Notes under the pieces: generated by a model
Seen by the model: the letters and a program-made list of their open reading frames with translations, nothing else
Database searches by the model: none
What the model was told of the DNA's origin: nothing
NCBI GenBank assembly: GCA_024709425.1
Contig: JANJWS010000060.1
Span: 1-54,336 of the forward strand
Reading direction: 5' to 3'
DNA: 54,336 nt
Source: Thiobacillus sp.
GTDB lineage: Bacteria > Pseudomonadota > Gammaproteobacteria > Burkholderiales > Thiobacillaceae
Position numbers and translations under genes: made by a program
Shown here: piece by piece, positions 37,801 to 45,931 of the stretch
Layout of the letters: each line of letters starts with the position of its first letter
How positions within the stretch are numbered: the stretch's first letter is position 1

Positions 37801-39203
37801 TGCCGCCCTCCCATCCGGGGATCGAAGGCGTCGCGCACGCCATCGGCGAATAGATTGGCAGAAAGCACCAGCGCGAACATGAAGACGAAGGCAGCGCCCA
37901 ATTGCCACCACACGACCGGCTCACGTGCGAGTTCGAGACGGGCGCCGTTGATCATGTTGCCCCAGCTGTGCATGGCAGGATCGACGCCTACGCCGACATA
38001 GGACAGCACGGCCTCCGCGAGCACCAATCCGGAGAAGTCGAGCACGATCGCGATCAACACGAGGTGGAACAGGTTGGGGAAGATATGGCGGCCAAGGATG
38101 CGCCCATGCGACACGCCGAAGGCGCGCGCCGCCTCGACGTAGTCGAGGGTTCTGAGCTTGAGCGTTTCGCCACGCAGCAGGCGGGCCAGCCCGGTCCAGC
38201 TCGTCACCCCCATGATGAGGCACAGTGCGAGCAGGCGAATATCGGCGCGCGCGGCGGCGGTGTCGAACAGTCCCGGATTCGACTCGATGTAGAGCTGCAC
38301 GATCAGCACCGCCGCCGCGATCAGCAGCACGCCGGGGATGGAATTGAGCACGGTGTAGACATACTGGATGAGGTCGTCGACCCAGCCGCGGAAATAGCCG
38401 GCGGCGATGCCCAGCCCAATCGCCAGCGGCAGCGTCACCAGCGTCGTCAGGGTCCCGATCACGAGCCCCGTGCGGATGCTCTTGAGACTGATGTAGAGCA
38501 CGTCCTGCCCCACCTTGTCGGTGCCAAGCACGTGGTATCCCGACGCCAGCTGCATCACAACACCGATCAGGATCAGCAGCAACAGCAGCATGCCCACCAT
38601 GGTCCGCGCCGGCCAGTCCAGTGCACCCTTCGCCCAGTCCTCGAGCCAGCTGCCGATCGCCACCTGGGTGCGGCGAGCCTGCCAGCCCGCCAGCAACCCG
38701 AACAGCAGCAGTCCCGCCGATGCCCCCTGCGACAGCCCCACGAGGCTGCGACGCGCGATGTCTGGCAAGCGTTCATGCGCCTCCGTGAGGTGCGCTCCGC
38801 CAAATTTCAGGCGTGGATAATCCCGCACGGTGACGCCATCGCGCTCGATGAATTCCTTTGTGTACAACTGCATGGCCAGGGGCGCCGAATAGGTCTTTTC
38901 GGGGCGTTCACGCAGGCCGCTCACCAGCGCATCGAACACGGAGCGGACCTCGACCGAATACTGCGGTGCATCTGCCGGGCTGTCTGGCAGACGCTCCCGA
39001 TAGTGCAGCGAATCGAGTAGCCCGACCACCACGAACGCACCCAGCACCAGTACGGCGGCCATCGCCATCGGACGCCGCCTCACCTCCACCCACGGTGCAC
39101 GCAGATGCTCCTGCCGACGGATTGTCCACACCAGTGTGGCAACCGCCGCCAGCAACAGGAAGATCAGCGCGTCGGTCCACAGGACCACCGGTTGCATGTT
39201 CAT
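37797..39203 (-). CDS. Oligopeptide-type ABC permease, YejE-like, long form
   Basis: 468 residues, longer than the roughly 340 usual for YejE. N-terminal membrane segments at about 8-28 and 48-65 frame a large extracytoplasmic insert (about 66-155) before a further segment. The C-terminal half is the BPD_transp_1 permease with the EAA-type loop (LDYVEAARAFGVSHGRILGR). The insert starts LHYRERLPDSPADAPQYSVE. It overlaps both neighbours by 4 bp. Confidence 0.9.
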   Translation of the reverse strand: MNMQPVVLWTDALIFLLLAAVATLVWTIRRQEHLRAPWVEVRRRPMAMAAVLVLGAFVVVGLLDSLHYRERLPDSPADAPQYSVEVRSVFDALVSGLRERPEKTYSAPLAMQLYTKEFIERDGVTVRDYPRLKFGGAHLTEAHERLPDIARRSLVGLSQGASAGLLLFGLLAGWQARRTQVAIGSWLEDWAKGALDWPARTMVGMLLLLLILIGVVMQLASGYHVLGTDKVGQDVLYISLKSIRTGLVIGTLTTLVTLPLAIGLGIAAGYFRGWVDDLIQYVYTVLNSIPGVLLIAAAVLIVQLYIESNPGLFDTAAARADIRLLALCLIMGVTSWTGLARLLRGETLKLRTLDYVEAARAFGVSHGRILGRHIFPNLFHLVLIAIVLDFSGLVLAEAVLSYVGVGVDPAMHSWGNMINGARLELAREPVVWWQLGAAFVFMFALVLSANLFADGVRDAFDPRMGGRQ

Positions 39204-40177
39204 TGCAGCCTCACCCGCGGATCAACCCACGAATAGGAAATGTCGGTGAGGATGAGGCCGATGATGTAGAGAAAGGAGCCAAGGAACACCATCGCACGCA
39301 CCACCGCGAAATCCTGCGCCTGAATCGCATCGATCGTATAGCTGCCGAGTCCCGGAATGCCAAAGAAGGATTCGGTGATGAGACTGCCCATGAACAGCAG
39401 CGGCAGCACCACCACCGCTCCGGTGAGGATCGGGATCATCCCGTTCTTCAGCACGTGGCGGAACAACACGCGCACTTCGGAGAGGCCTTTGGCGCGAGCG
39501 GTGCGAACGTAGTCCTTGCCGATTTCCTCCAGGAAAATGGTGCGGTACCAGCGTGACCCGCTGCCGATCCCTGCCACCACACTCACCAGCACCGGGAGCA
39601 GGATGAATCTCAACGCGTCGATGCCTTCGCCAAAACCGGAGATCGGCAGCAGATTCCAGAGCTTGGCGATGAAATACTGCCCGGCGATGATGTAGAACAG
39701 ACCCGAGATCGACATCAGCACCACGCACAGCACCACCCCCCATACGTCGAGATAGGTAGAACGAAAAAACACCATCAGGAGCGCGAACGTGATGTTGGCC
39801 AGAAGGCCGATGACGAACACCGGCAAAGCAATGGCAAGGCTCGGGCCCATGCGGGTGAGGATCTCGTTGCCGATGTCGCGGCCATCGTCACCCTTTCCGA
39901 ACTCGAACGCGAACATCGCAGCCGAGTGCTTGAAGAAGATGGTGTCGGTAAACTGCGCCGCCCCCTCGGCTTCGCGGTTGAGAAGCAACGGCCTGTCATA
40001 GCCGTGCTCGATCTTCCAGCGTTCGATCGCCTCCGGTGTCACGTGCTTGGCGCCGAGCTGCAGCCTGGCCATGTCGTCCGGCGTGTTGACGACGAAGAAC
40101 AATGCGAAGGTGAGCAGGTTCACCCCGATCAGGATCGGGATCGCGTAGAGCAGGCGACGCAGGATGTAGGCACCCAT
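39200..40177 (-). CDS. Oligopeptide-type ABC permease, YejB-like
   Basis: 325 residues with six membrane segments, including an N-terminal helix (AYILRRLLYAIPILIGVNLL). The EAA loop is DYVRTARAKGLSEVRVLFRH, followed by LPLLFMGSLITESFFGIPGL near the C-terminus. It is the BPD_transp_1 partner of the longer permease. ATG 40177 overlaps the stop of the binding-protein gene by 1 bp. Confidence 0.92.
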   Translation of the reverse strand: MGAYILRRLLYAIPILIGVNLLTFALFFVVNTPDDMARLQLGAKHVTPEAIERWKIEHGYDRPLLLNREAEGAAQFTDTIFFKHSAAMFAFEFGKGDDGRDIGNEILTRMGPSLAIALPVFVIGLLANITFALLMVFFRSTYLDVWGVVLCVVLMSISGLFYIIAGQYFIAKLWNLLPISGFGEGIDALRFILLPVLVSVVAGIGSGSRWYRTIFLEEIGKDYVRTARAKGLSEVRVLFRHVLKNGMIPILTGAVVVLPLLFMGSLITESFFGIPGLGSYTIDAIQAQDFAVVRAMVFLGSFLYIIGLILTDISYSWVDPRVRLQ

Positions 40178-42318
40178 CAGGCCACCTTCCGCTCGTGCCG
40201 CCGCCATGCGGCCGCCGCCGGTGCGATCGCCGCGGCCATTGCGACGACCAGCAGCGCGATCGGCCAAACCACCGGACGGTTCCATTCAGACCGTCGTTGC
40301 GCACGCAGCGCCGGATCGACGCGCCGGTACTTGAGGGTATTGTTCGCCATCAGGTTGGGTTTCACGTTATGTACCCAGCCATGGGTGAGGCCGAACGACT
40401 TCGGATAGTAGGCGAAGATCCACGGCGCATCGCGGCGCACGATCGCCAGCATGGCGTCGATGATCGCCTGCCGTTCCGGACCGTTTTCCATGTCCTTCAT
40501 GCGCTCGAACAGGCGGTCGAATTCGGGATTGTCGTAATTGGCGGCATTCTCGCCGCCGCTGGCGACCTTCTTGTGCGGCCCGTAGAGCAGGAAGAAGAAA
40601 TTCTCCGGGTCGGGATAGTCGGCATTCCACCCCCATTCGAAGATCTGCGCGTTGCCCTTGCGGATCTTGTCCTGAAAACGGTTGTAGTCGGTGCCGCGAA
40701 CCACCAGCTGCACATTGAGCTTGTCGAGCTGCTTCTTGATCCAATCGAGCCGCGACTTCGCATCGGGCCCGCTCGCCATGGTATCGAAGTACAGCACCAG
40801 CGGCTCGCCCGTCTTCGCGTCGCGCCCGTTCGGATAGCCCGCTTCGGCCAGCAGTTTCCTGGCCGCCTCGACCGAACGGCGCTGGACCCTGCCCTCGCGC
40901 ACCTCGTAGACGTAGGGGTTCATGCCCCGCTCGCCCTCGATGTGACCAAACAAGCCGGGCGGGATCGGCCCCTGTGCAGGGATGCCGCGACCATTGAGAA
41001 ATATCGAGATGAACTCGTCATAATCGAATGCGATCGACAGGGCCTGACGCAATTTCTGACGATCCTCGGCAAGGCCACCGACCACCGGATCGAGCATGTT
41101 GAAACCAACGTACCACAGCGAGGTCGCGACCGTCGTGACCAACCGGATGTCCTGCGCACGCATACTGTCGGTCAGCTGCGGATCGCCCCCCGCAGAGAAC
41201 TGCACCGCCTGGTCGAAGCTGTCCGAACTGATGCCCGAGCTGTCGTAGTAGCCCTGCAGGAACTTGCTCCAATAGGGAATGGTTTCCTTTTCGAGGCTGA
41301 ACACCGCCGCGTCGACAATGGGCAGCGCCTGTCCGGCGTCCTTCAGCAACCCCGCCGCACGGTCGCCGTCACTGCCCTCTGCCGGATAGGTTTCGCCATG
41401 GAAGTTGGGGTTCCGCTTCAGCACCATGCGGCGGTTCGGATCGTTTTCCGCCAGATAGAAGGGCCCGGTGCCAACCGGCTGCCAGTCGAGCGCCAGGTTC
41501 TTCTCCGCCATGCCGGCCTGGGCATAGAAAACCTCGGCCTCCCATGGAATCGGCGCAAAGAACGGCATCGCCAGCCAGTAGATGAACTGTGGGTACTTGC
41601 CCTTCACGTCGATGCGGTAGGTGTAGCGATCGATCGCCTCGACGCCGGCAAGCGGAAAAGCATTGAGATCGAGCAACGCTCCTGGACGCGTTTTCGCCGC
41701 CTGCTGCAGCGCATCGCCGAGCGCCTTCAGGCCGATGATGTGCTCGGCCATCAGCCCGAAGATCGGTGAAGCGAGACGTGGGTCCGCCAGCCGCTTGATC
41801 TGGTAGACGTAGTCGGCGGCGACCAGTTCACGCGTACCCGTATGTTCGAAATCGGCAATCGTCGACCTGCGCTCGACGAACGCAGCGTCCATCGCATGGT
41901 AGCGGTAGCGCCCGGCATCATCCTTCGCGAAGGCCGGATGCGGCTGGTAGCGGATGCCCGGACGTATCCTGATTTCGTATACGCTGCGCGCGATCCGTGC
42001 TGACGGCGCATCGTCGGGTAGCAGTCTGCCCGCGGCGTCGTAAAAGCGCGGCCGCGGCACCGCCGCCGCCGTCAGCGGGATCAGTTCGTACGGACGTTTC
42101 AGAAAATGGTACTGCAGCGGCGGCTCGTAGATCTGGCCGGTGAACTCCACCTCGTTCGAACTGTAGGATCGTGCCGGATCAAGATGCTTGGGGCGCTCCG
42201 CAAACGCCGAGTAGACCACGTTCACGTCCGGCTCACGCCCCGGATAGGGGTTGTTCCAGGTATCCGAGCACCCCGCCAGCAGTCCCAGCCCCAGCAAAAA
42301 TATGCCTGCGCGCCTCAT
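40177..42318 (-). CDS. Oligopeptide-type ABC substrate-binding lipoprotein with C-terminal membrane helix
   Basis: 713 residues. The N-terminus carries a lipobox (GLGLLAGCSDTWNN), so lipidation at Cys is predicted. The SBP_bac_5 domain follows (NVVYSAFAERPKHLDPARSY through IDAMLAIVRRDAPWIFAYYP). Residues about 685-705 (WPIALLVVAMAAAIAPAAAA) are a clear hydrophobic helix followed by RRHERK, so the protein seems anchored at both ends. It is the first gene of the four-gene importer. Confidence 0.88.
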   Translation of the reverse strand: MRRAGIFLLGLGLLAGCSDTWNNPYPGREPDVNVVYSAFAERPKHLDPARSYSSNEVEFTGQIYEPPLQYHFLKRPYELIPLTAAAVPRPRFYDAAGRLLPDDAPSARIARSVYEIRIRPGIRYQPHPAFAKDDAGRYRYHAMDAAFVERRSTIADFEHTGTRELVAADYVYQIKRLADPRLASPIFGLMAEHIIGLKALGDALQQAAKTRPGALLDLNAFPLAGVEAIDRYTYRIDVKGKYPQFIYWLAMPFFAPIPWEAEVFYAQAGMAEKNLALDWQPVGTGPFYLAENDPNRRMVLKRNPNFHGETYPAEGSDGDRAAGLLKDAGQALPIVDAAVFSLEKETIPYWSKFLQGYYDSSGISSDSFDQAVQFSAGGDPQLTDSMRAQDIRLVTTVATSLWYVGFNMLDPVVGGLAEDRQKLRQALSIAFDYDEFISIFLNGRGIPAQGPIPPGLFGHIEGERGMNPYVYEVREGRVQRRSVEAARKLLAEAGYPNGRDAKTGEPLVLYFDTMASGPDAKSRLDWIKKQLDKLNVQLVVRGTDYNRFQDKIRKGNAQIFEWGWNADYPDPENFFFLLYGPHKKVASGGENAANYDNPEFDRLFERMKDMENGPERQAIIDAMLAIVRRDAPWIFAYYPKSFGLTHGWVHNVKPNLMANNTLKYRRVDPALRAQRRSEWNRPVVWPIALLVVAMAAAIAPAAAAWRRHERKVA

Positions 42319-42357
42319 GCCGCAAGTGTACCCAAGCCCACCGTCATCGTCAGCCGT

Positions 42358-42363
42358 TATAAT
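42358..42363 (+). promoter_or_regulatory. Candidate -10 element of fabI
   Basis: TATAAT 30 bp before the fabI ATG, giving a short leader of about 23 nt. The -35 region is poor (AGCCCA at 17 bp spacing). Confidence 0.4.
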
Positions 42364-42392
42364 CTGCGCATTCTCAACTCTACGAGACCATC

Positions 42393-43181
42393 ATGGGATT
42401 TCTTGCAGGCAAGCGTTTGCTCATCACCGGCGTCATCTCGAACCGCTCGATCGCGTACGGCATCGCCGCCGCGTGCAAGCGCGAGGGCGCCGAGCTCGCG
42501 TTCACCTACCAGAACGACCGGATCAAGGAACGCGTCACCGAATTCGCCGCTGAATTCGGATCCAGCCTGGTGTTCCCGTGCGACGTGTCCAGCGACACCG
42601 AGATCGACGCCCTGTTTGCCGAACTCGGCCGGCATTGGGATGGGCTCGACGGGCTGGTGCATTCGATCGCGTTCGCACCAAAGGAGGCCCTGGCGGGGGA
42701 TTTCCTGTCCTCTGTGACGCGTGAGAACTTCCGCATCGCGCATGACATCAGCTCGTACAGTTTCGCCGCGCTGGCCAAGGCAGCCCTGCCGATGATGGAA
42801 GGTCGCAACGCAGCGCTGCTAACGCTGTCCTTCCTGGGCGCGATTCGCTCGGTGCCGAACTACAACGTGATGGGACTGGCCAAGGCCAGCCTCGAATCCA
42901 ACGTGTACTACATGGCACAGAGCCTCGGTCCCAAAGGCATCCGCGTCAACTGCGTGTCGGCGGGCCCGATCAAGACCCTCGCCGCCAGCGGCATCGCCAA
43001 TTTTGGTGAAAAACTGGACCTCGCGGCACGCTACTCGCCGCTGCGCCGTGGCGTGACCATCGACGAAGTCGGCAATGCCGCGGCCTTCCTGCTCTCCGAC
43101 CTCGCATCCGGCATCACCGGTGAGATCACCTACGTCGACGCCGGATTCAACACCACCACCGGCGGCCACGACCAGGTCTGA
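42393..43181 (+). CDS. fabI: Enoyl-[acyl-carrier-protein] reductase I
   Basis: 262 residues. The SDR cofactor motif is modified as usual for FabI ([13 protein letters not shown], residues 13-25). The catalytic pair is in [15 protein letters not shown] (Tyr and Lys six residues apart). [18 protein letters not shown] follows. It carries out the last step of fatty-acid elongation using NADH. It is divergent from the binding-protein gene and convergent with ppiD. Confidence 0.96.
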   Translation: MGFLAGKRLLITGVISNRSIAYGIAAACKREGAELAFTYQNDRIKERVTEFAAEFGSSLVFPCDVSSDTEIDALFAELGRHWDGLDGLVHSIAFAPKEALAGDFLSSVTRENFRIAHDISSYSFAALAKAALPMMEGRNAALLTLSFLGAIRSVPNYNVMGLAKASLESNVYYMAQSLGPKGIRVNCVSAGPIKTLAASGIANFGEKLDLAARYSPLRRGVTIDEVGNAAAFLLSDLASGITGEITYVDAGFNTTTGGHDQV

Positions 43182-43204
43182 CCGAATTTCCGGTGCAGAC
43201 CTGG
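43172..43204. terminator. Hairpin at the fabI-ppiD convergent junction
   Basis: CCAGGTCTG-ACCG pairs with CGGT-G-CAGACCTGG (13 bp with one bulged G, loop AATTTC). It includes the fabI stop codon and lies 14 bp past the ppiD stop. There is no T-run on either side, so it may be an mRNA 3'-end structure or a bidirectional terminator. Confidence 0.5.
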
Positions 43205-43217
43205 AAGCAGAGAGGGA

Positions 43218-45113
43218 TTAGCGCCCTTCGATCGCGTTGGGGTGTACCTTGACCTTGTAACCCGCCTTCACCAGCCCGATCAGCGCCTGCATGTCCGCAC
43301 GCTGCTGGGCCTGCAGCACACCCGATTCGATCGACGCGCGCAACTCAGGGGCCAGTGCTGAAGCGTCCACGACGCGACTCACCCGCAGGATACGATACGT
43401 GCCATCCGCACGGGTATAACCCGTGTAGGCTGGCAACGTCCCCGTATCCACACGGAACACCGCCCGGATCCCCGCCTCGTCCAGCTCGGGGGTCGGCTGT
43501 CGTCCGAGCACCTTGAATCCGGACCAAGTCAGCCCACCTTCCTCGCCACCCTTAAGTCCCTTGAGACGGGACGCCCCGGCCTCGGCAAGCAGGCGCGCAC
43601 TCTGCTCCGTCCGCAGGCGCGCCTCGATCGTCGCGGCCACCTCGGAAAGGGGACGCAGGCGCGCCGGCCGATGCTCGATTACCCGCGCCGCGACAAGCAC
43701 CCCGGGCCGCACCTCGAACGCCTCGGTATTCTGCCGGCTACGCACGGATTCGGGAGAAAAGAGCGCGTCGGCGAGCGCGGCATGGTCGAATGGTGGCGGT
43801 GCCACCTTCGCACTCATCCAGTCGCTCTGGCGCACATTCACGCCGACAGCGGTGGCTGCGGGCTGCAGGGAATCGGCATTCTCATAGACCAGATTGCCGA
43901 AGTTTTCAGCCAGGTCGGCAAACTGCTTCTGGGCCTGCTGCTTGCGCAATTCCTGCACGATCGCACCGCGTGCTTCTTGCAGCGGCGCCGTCTGTGCCGG
44001 CTGGATGCCGTCGAGACGAATGATGTGATAACCGAAGTCGCTCTCCACCAGGCCACGTATTTCATTCGGCTTCATCGCGAAGACAGCGTCCTCGAAAGGT
44101 TTCACCATCATCCCCCGGCCAAAGCTGCCGAGACTGCCATCCTGCGCCGCCGAGCCCGGATCCTGCGATTCGGTGCGCGCCAGTTCGCCAAAGCGCGCTG
44201 GCGATTTCTGCACCGTGGCAAGGAGTTCGACGGCCTTCGCCTTCGCCTTGGCACGCGCCGCCGGATCTGCGGCCTGGTCCACTGCAATCAGGATGTGGCT
44301 CGCGCTGCGTTGCTCCGGCAAGCCAAAACGCGCCGGATTGGCCGCGTAGAACTCCGCCACCGCCTGCTCGCTCACCTCGATCCGTGCCGCCACCGCAGCT
44401 GCATCCAGTTCCACGTATTCGACACGGATCTGCTCCGGATCCGTGAATTCGGCCTGCTTCGCCTTGTATTCGCGTTCGATCTCGGCGGTCTCGACCTTGA
44501 CCTGTGCGGCTACCATGGTTGCGGGCAGGTCCGCCCAGGACACTTCACGTTGCTGCGCAACCCAGCGGGCCAACTGATCCATCGAGGTTGCAGACGTGAA
44601 GCTCGCATGTACGACCGGACTGCTCATGATGTCCAGCATGAAGGACTGGCGCAATTCGTTCTCGAACGCGGCAGGCGTGCGGCCATTTTGCCGCAGCACC
44701 GCTTCATAGCGCTGCTGCGAGAACTTCCCGTCCTCCTGGAATGACGGAATCTGCGTCAGCACCGACGCCACATAAGCGTCCGGCGTCAGGATCCCGAGCG
44801 CCTGTGCCCCCTGCAACAACACCTTGCGCTCGATCAGGCTATCGAGCACCTTGCTGCGGAAATCCGCCGTCTCGGCCACGGTCGGATCGAAAGCTGGCCC
44901 CAGTGCGTCGCGCATCCGATCGGTCTGCCCCTGGATCTCGCGTGTGAATTCATCACGCGAGATTCCGACCTTACCGACTTCGGCAACGATACCGCCGCTG
45001 CGGTCGCCGGACATGTAGGATTCGATACCGAACAGGGCGAAGGTCACGGCGATGAGGCCCAGGATCACCTTGGCCAGCCAACCATGGGCATGCTTGCGGA
45101 TTGCTTCGAGCAC
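43218..45113 (-). CDS. ppiD: Periplasmic folding chaperone / PPIase PpiD
   Basis: 631 residues. The N-terminal membrane anchor (LAKVILGLIAVTFALFGIES) is followed by SurA_N-type helices (about 36-170). The parvulin domain is near 265-375 (ASHILIAVDQAADPAARAKA; GSLGSFGRGMMVKPFEDAVF), and another PPIC-like C-terminal region follows. It assists outer-membrane protein folding. The start is GTG with GGAG upstream. It lies downstream of hupB and the tRNAs. Confidence 0.93.
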   Translation of the reverse strand: MLEAIRKHAHGWLAKVILGLIAVTFALFGIESYMSGDRSGGIVAEVGKVGISRDEFTREIQGQTDRMRDALGPAFDPTVAETADFRSKVLDSLIERKVLLQGAQALGILTPDAYVASVLTQIPSFQEDGKFSQQRYEAVLRQNGRTPAAFENELRQSFMLDIMSSPVVHASFTSATSMDQLARWVAQQREVSWADLPATMVAAQVKVETAEIEREYKAKQAEFTDPEQIRVEYVELDAAAVAARIEVSEQAVAEFYAANPARFGLPEQRSASHILIAVDQAADPAARAKAKAKAVELLATVQKSPARFGELARTESQDPGSAAQDGSLGSFGRGMMVKPFEDAVFAMKPNEIRGLVESDFGYHIIRLDGIQPAQTAPLQEARGAIVQELRKQQAQKQFADLAENFGNLVYENADSLQPAATAVGVNVRQSDWMSAKVAPPPFDHAALADALFSPESVRSRQNTEAFEVRPGVLVAARVIEHRPARLRPLSEVAATIEARLRTEQSARLLAEAGASRLKGLKGGEEGGLTWSGFKVLGRQPTPELDEAGIRAVFRVDTGTLPAYTGYTRADGTYRILRVSRVVDASALAPELRASIESGVLQAQQRADMQALIGLVKAGYKVKVHPNAIEGR

Positions 45114-45194
45114 AGTGGATTTACTCCGAAAAGATCATTGTGGAATTTTCGCGCAATTTGCGGCGCACGTCTCGCTTCGCCCAGCGCCGGAATG

Positions 45195-45222
45195 AAAAAA
45201 GGCGAACTTGCGTTCGCCTTTT
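45195..45222 (-). terminator. Rho-independent terminator after tRNA-Asp
   Basis: AAAGGCGAAC-GCAA-GTTCGCCTTT with a following T-run on the minus strand, just 3' of tRNA-Asp. It separates the tRNA transcript from ppiD. Confidence 0.85.
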
Positions 45223-45227
45223 CGAGT

Positions 45228-45304
45228 TGGCGGAGTGGACGGGACTCGAACCCGCGACCCCCGGCGTGACAGGCCGGTATTCTAACCAACTGAACTACCA
45301 CTCC
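45228..45304 (-). tRNA. tRNA-Asp (anticodon GTC)
   Basis: 77 nt including encoded CCA. The acceptor stem GGAGTGG pairs with CCACTCC, the anticodon loop is CTGTCAC (GTC) and the TFC loop is GGTTCGAGTC. It is 66 bp downstream of tRNA-Val and probably shares its transcript. Confidence 0.97.
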
Positions 45305-45370
45305 AAATTTTCTTGGTGGCACCGCACCAACGCTGCCACCGGAAACTGTTCGCTTCCTGTCTTGCGCCGC

Positions 45371-45446
45371 TGGTGGGTGCTGAGGGGTTCGAACCCCCGA
45401 CATTCGCCTTGTAAGGGCGACGCTCTACCAGCTGAGCTAAGCACCC
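45371..45446 (-). tRNA. tRNA-Val (anticodon TAC)
   Basis: 76 nt including CCA. The acceptor GGGTGCT pairs with AGCACCC, the anticodon loop is CTTACAA (TAC) and GGTTCGAACC marks the T arm. It is downstream of hupB with its own promoter candidate. Confidence 0.97.
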
Positions 45447-45459
45447 GACAAAGATCAAA

Positions 45460-45489
45460 ATTCTACAGTATATTTATCGATCCTGCCAA
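45460..45489 (-). promoter_or_regulatory. Sigma-70 promoter candidate for the tRNA-Val/tRNA-Asp unit
   Basis: TTGGCA, 18 bp, then TAGAAT, ending 13 bp before the tRNA-Val 5' end. Both hexamers keep four or more consensus positions, and the region is AT-rich. Confidence 0.55.
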
Positions 45490-45511
45490 GTGTGACGTGT
45501 GATTTTCGCAA

Positions 45512-45784
45512 TCAGTTGATGGCGTCCTTCAGCCCCTTGCCGGCACGGAACTTCGGCACCTTGGCGGCCTTGATCTTGATGGAAGCGCCCGTGCGCGGAT
45601 TGCGCCCGGTGCGTGCGGCACGCTTGCCGACATAAAAGCTTCCGAAACCTACCAGCGTCACCATGTCGCCCTTCTTCAGCGCCTTCTTCACTGCCTCAAC
45701 CGCAGCGTCCAACGCACGTCCCGCGGCAGCCTTGGAGATGTCGGCGGAGTCGGCGATGGCGTCGATCAATTCGGATTTGTTCAC
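45512..45784 (-). CDS. hupB: DNA-binding protein HU
   Basis: 90 residues, the usual size. [20 protein letters not shown] starts it, [20 protein letters not shown] is the DNA-binding arm region, and it ends [12 protein letters not shown] compacts and bends DNA. The start is GTG with GAAGGGG 9 bp upstream. It stands just after lon with its own strong promoter. Confidence 0.96.
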   Translation of the reverse strand: MNKSELIDAIADSADISKAAAGRALDAAVEAVKKALKKGDMVTLVGFGSFYVGKRAARTGRNPRTGASIKIKAAKVPKFRAGKGLKDAIN

Positions 45785-45831
45785 GTGTTGTCCCCTTCAG
45801 TCAAGTGGCACAGGAAAACCCTGTGGCCGCT

Positions 45832-45861
45832 TTTATAGCAACCCGCAAAACCTTGTGTCAA
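45832..45861 (-). promoter_or_regulatory. Sigma-70 promoter of hupB
   Basis: TTGACA (perfect), 18 bp, then TATAAA, 48 bp upstream of the hupB GTG. Confidence 0.75.
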
Positions 45862-45882
45862 GCGGTTTCCAGCGAGGTGCGC

Positions 45883-45909
45883 AAAAAAATCCCGCGGCTA
45901 GCGCGGGAT
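45883..45909 (-). terminator. Rho-independent terminator after lon
   Basis: ATCCCGCG-CTAGC-CGCGGGAT followed by a T-run on the minus strand, 23 bp after the lon stop. Confidence 0.88.
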
Positions 45910-45931
45910 TCCGGGAAGCCTGCAAAATCGC

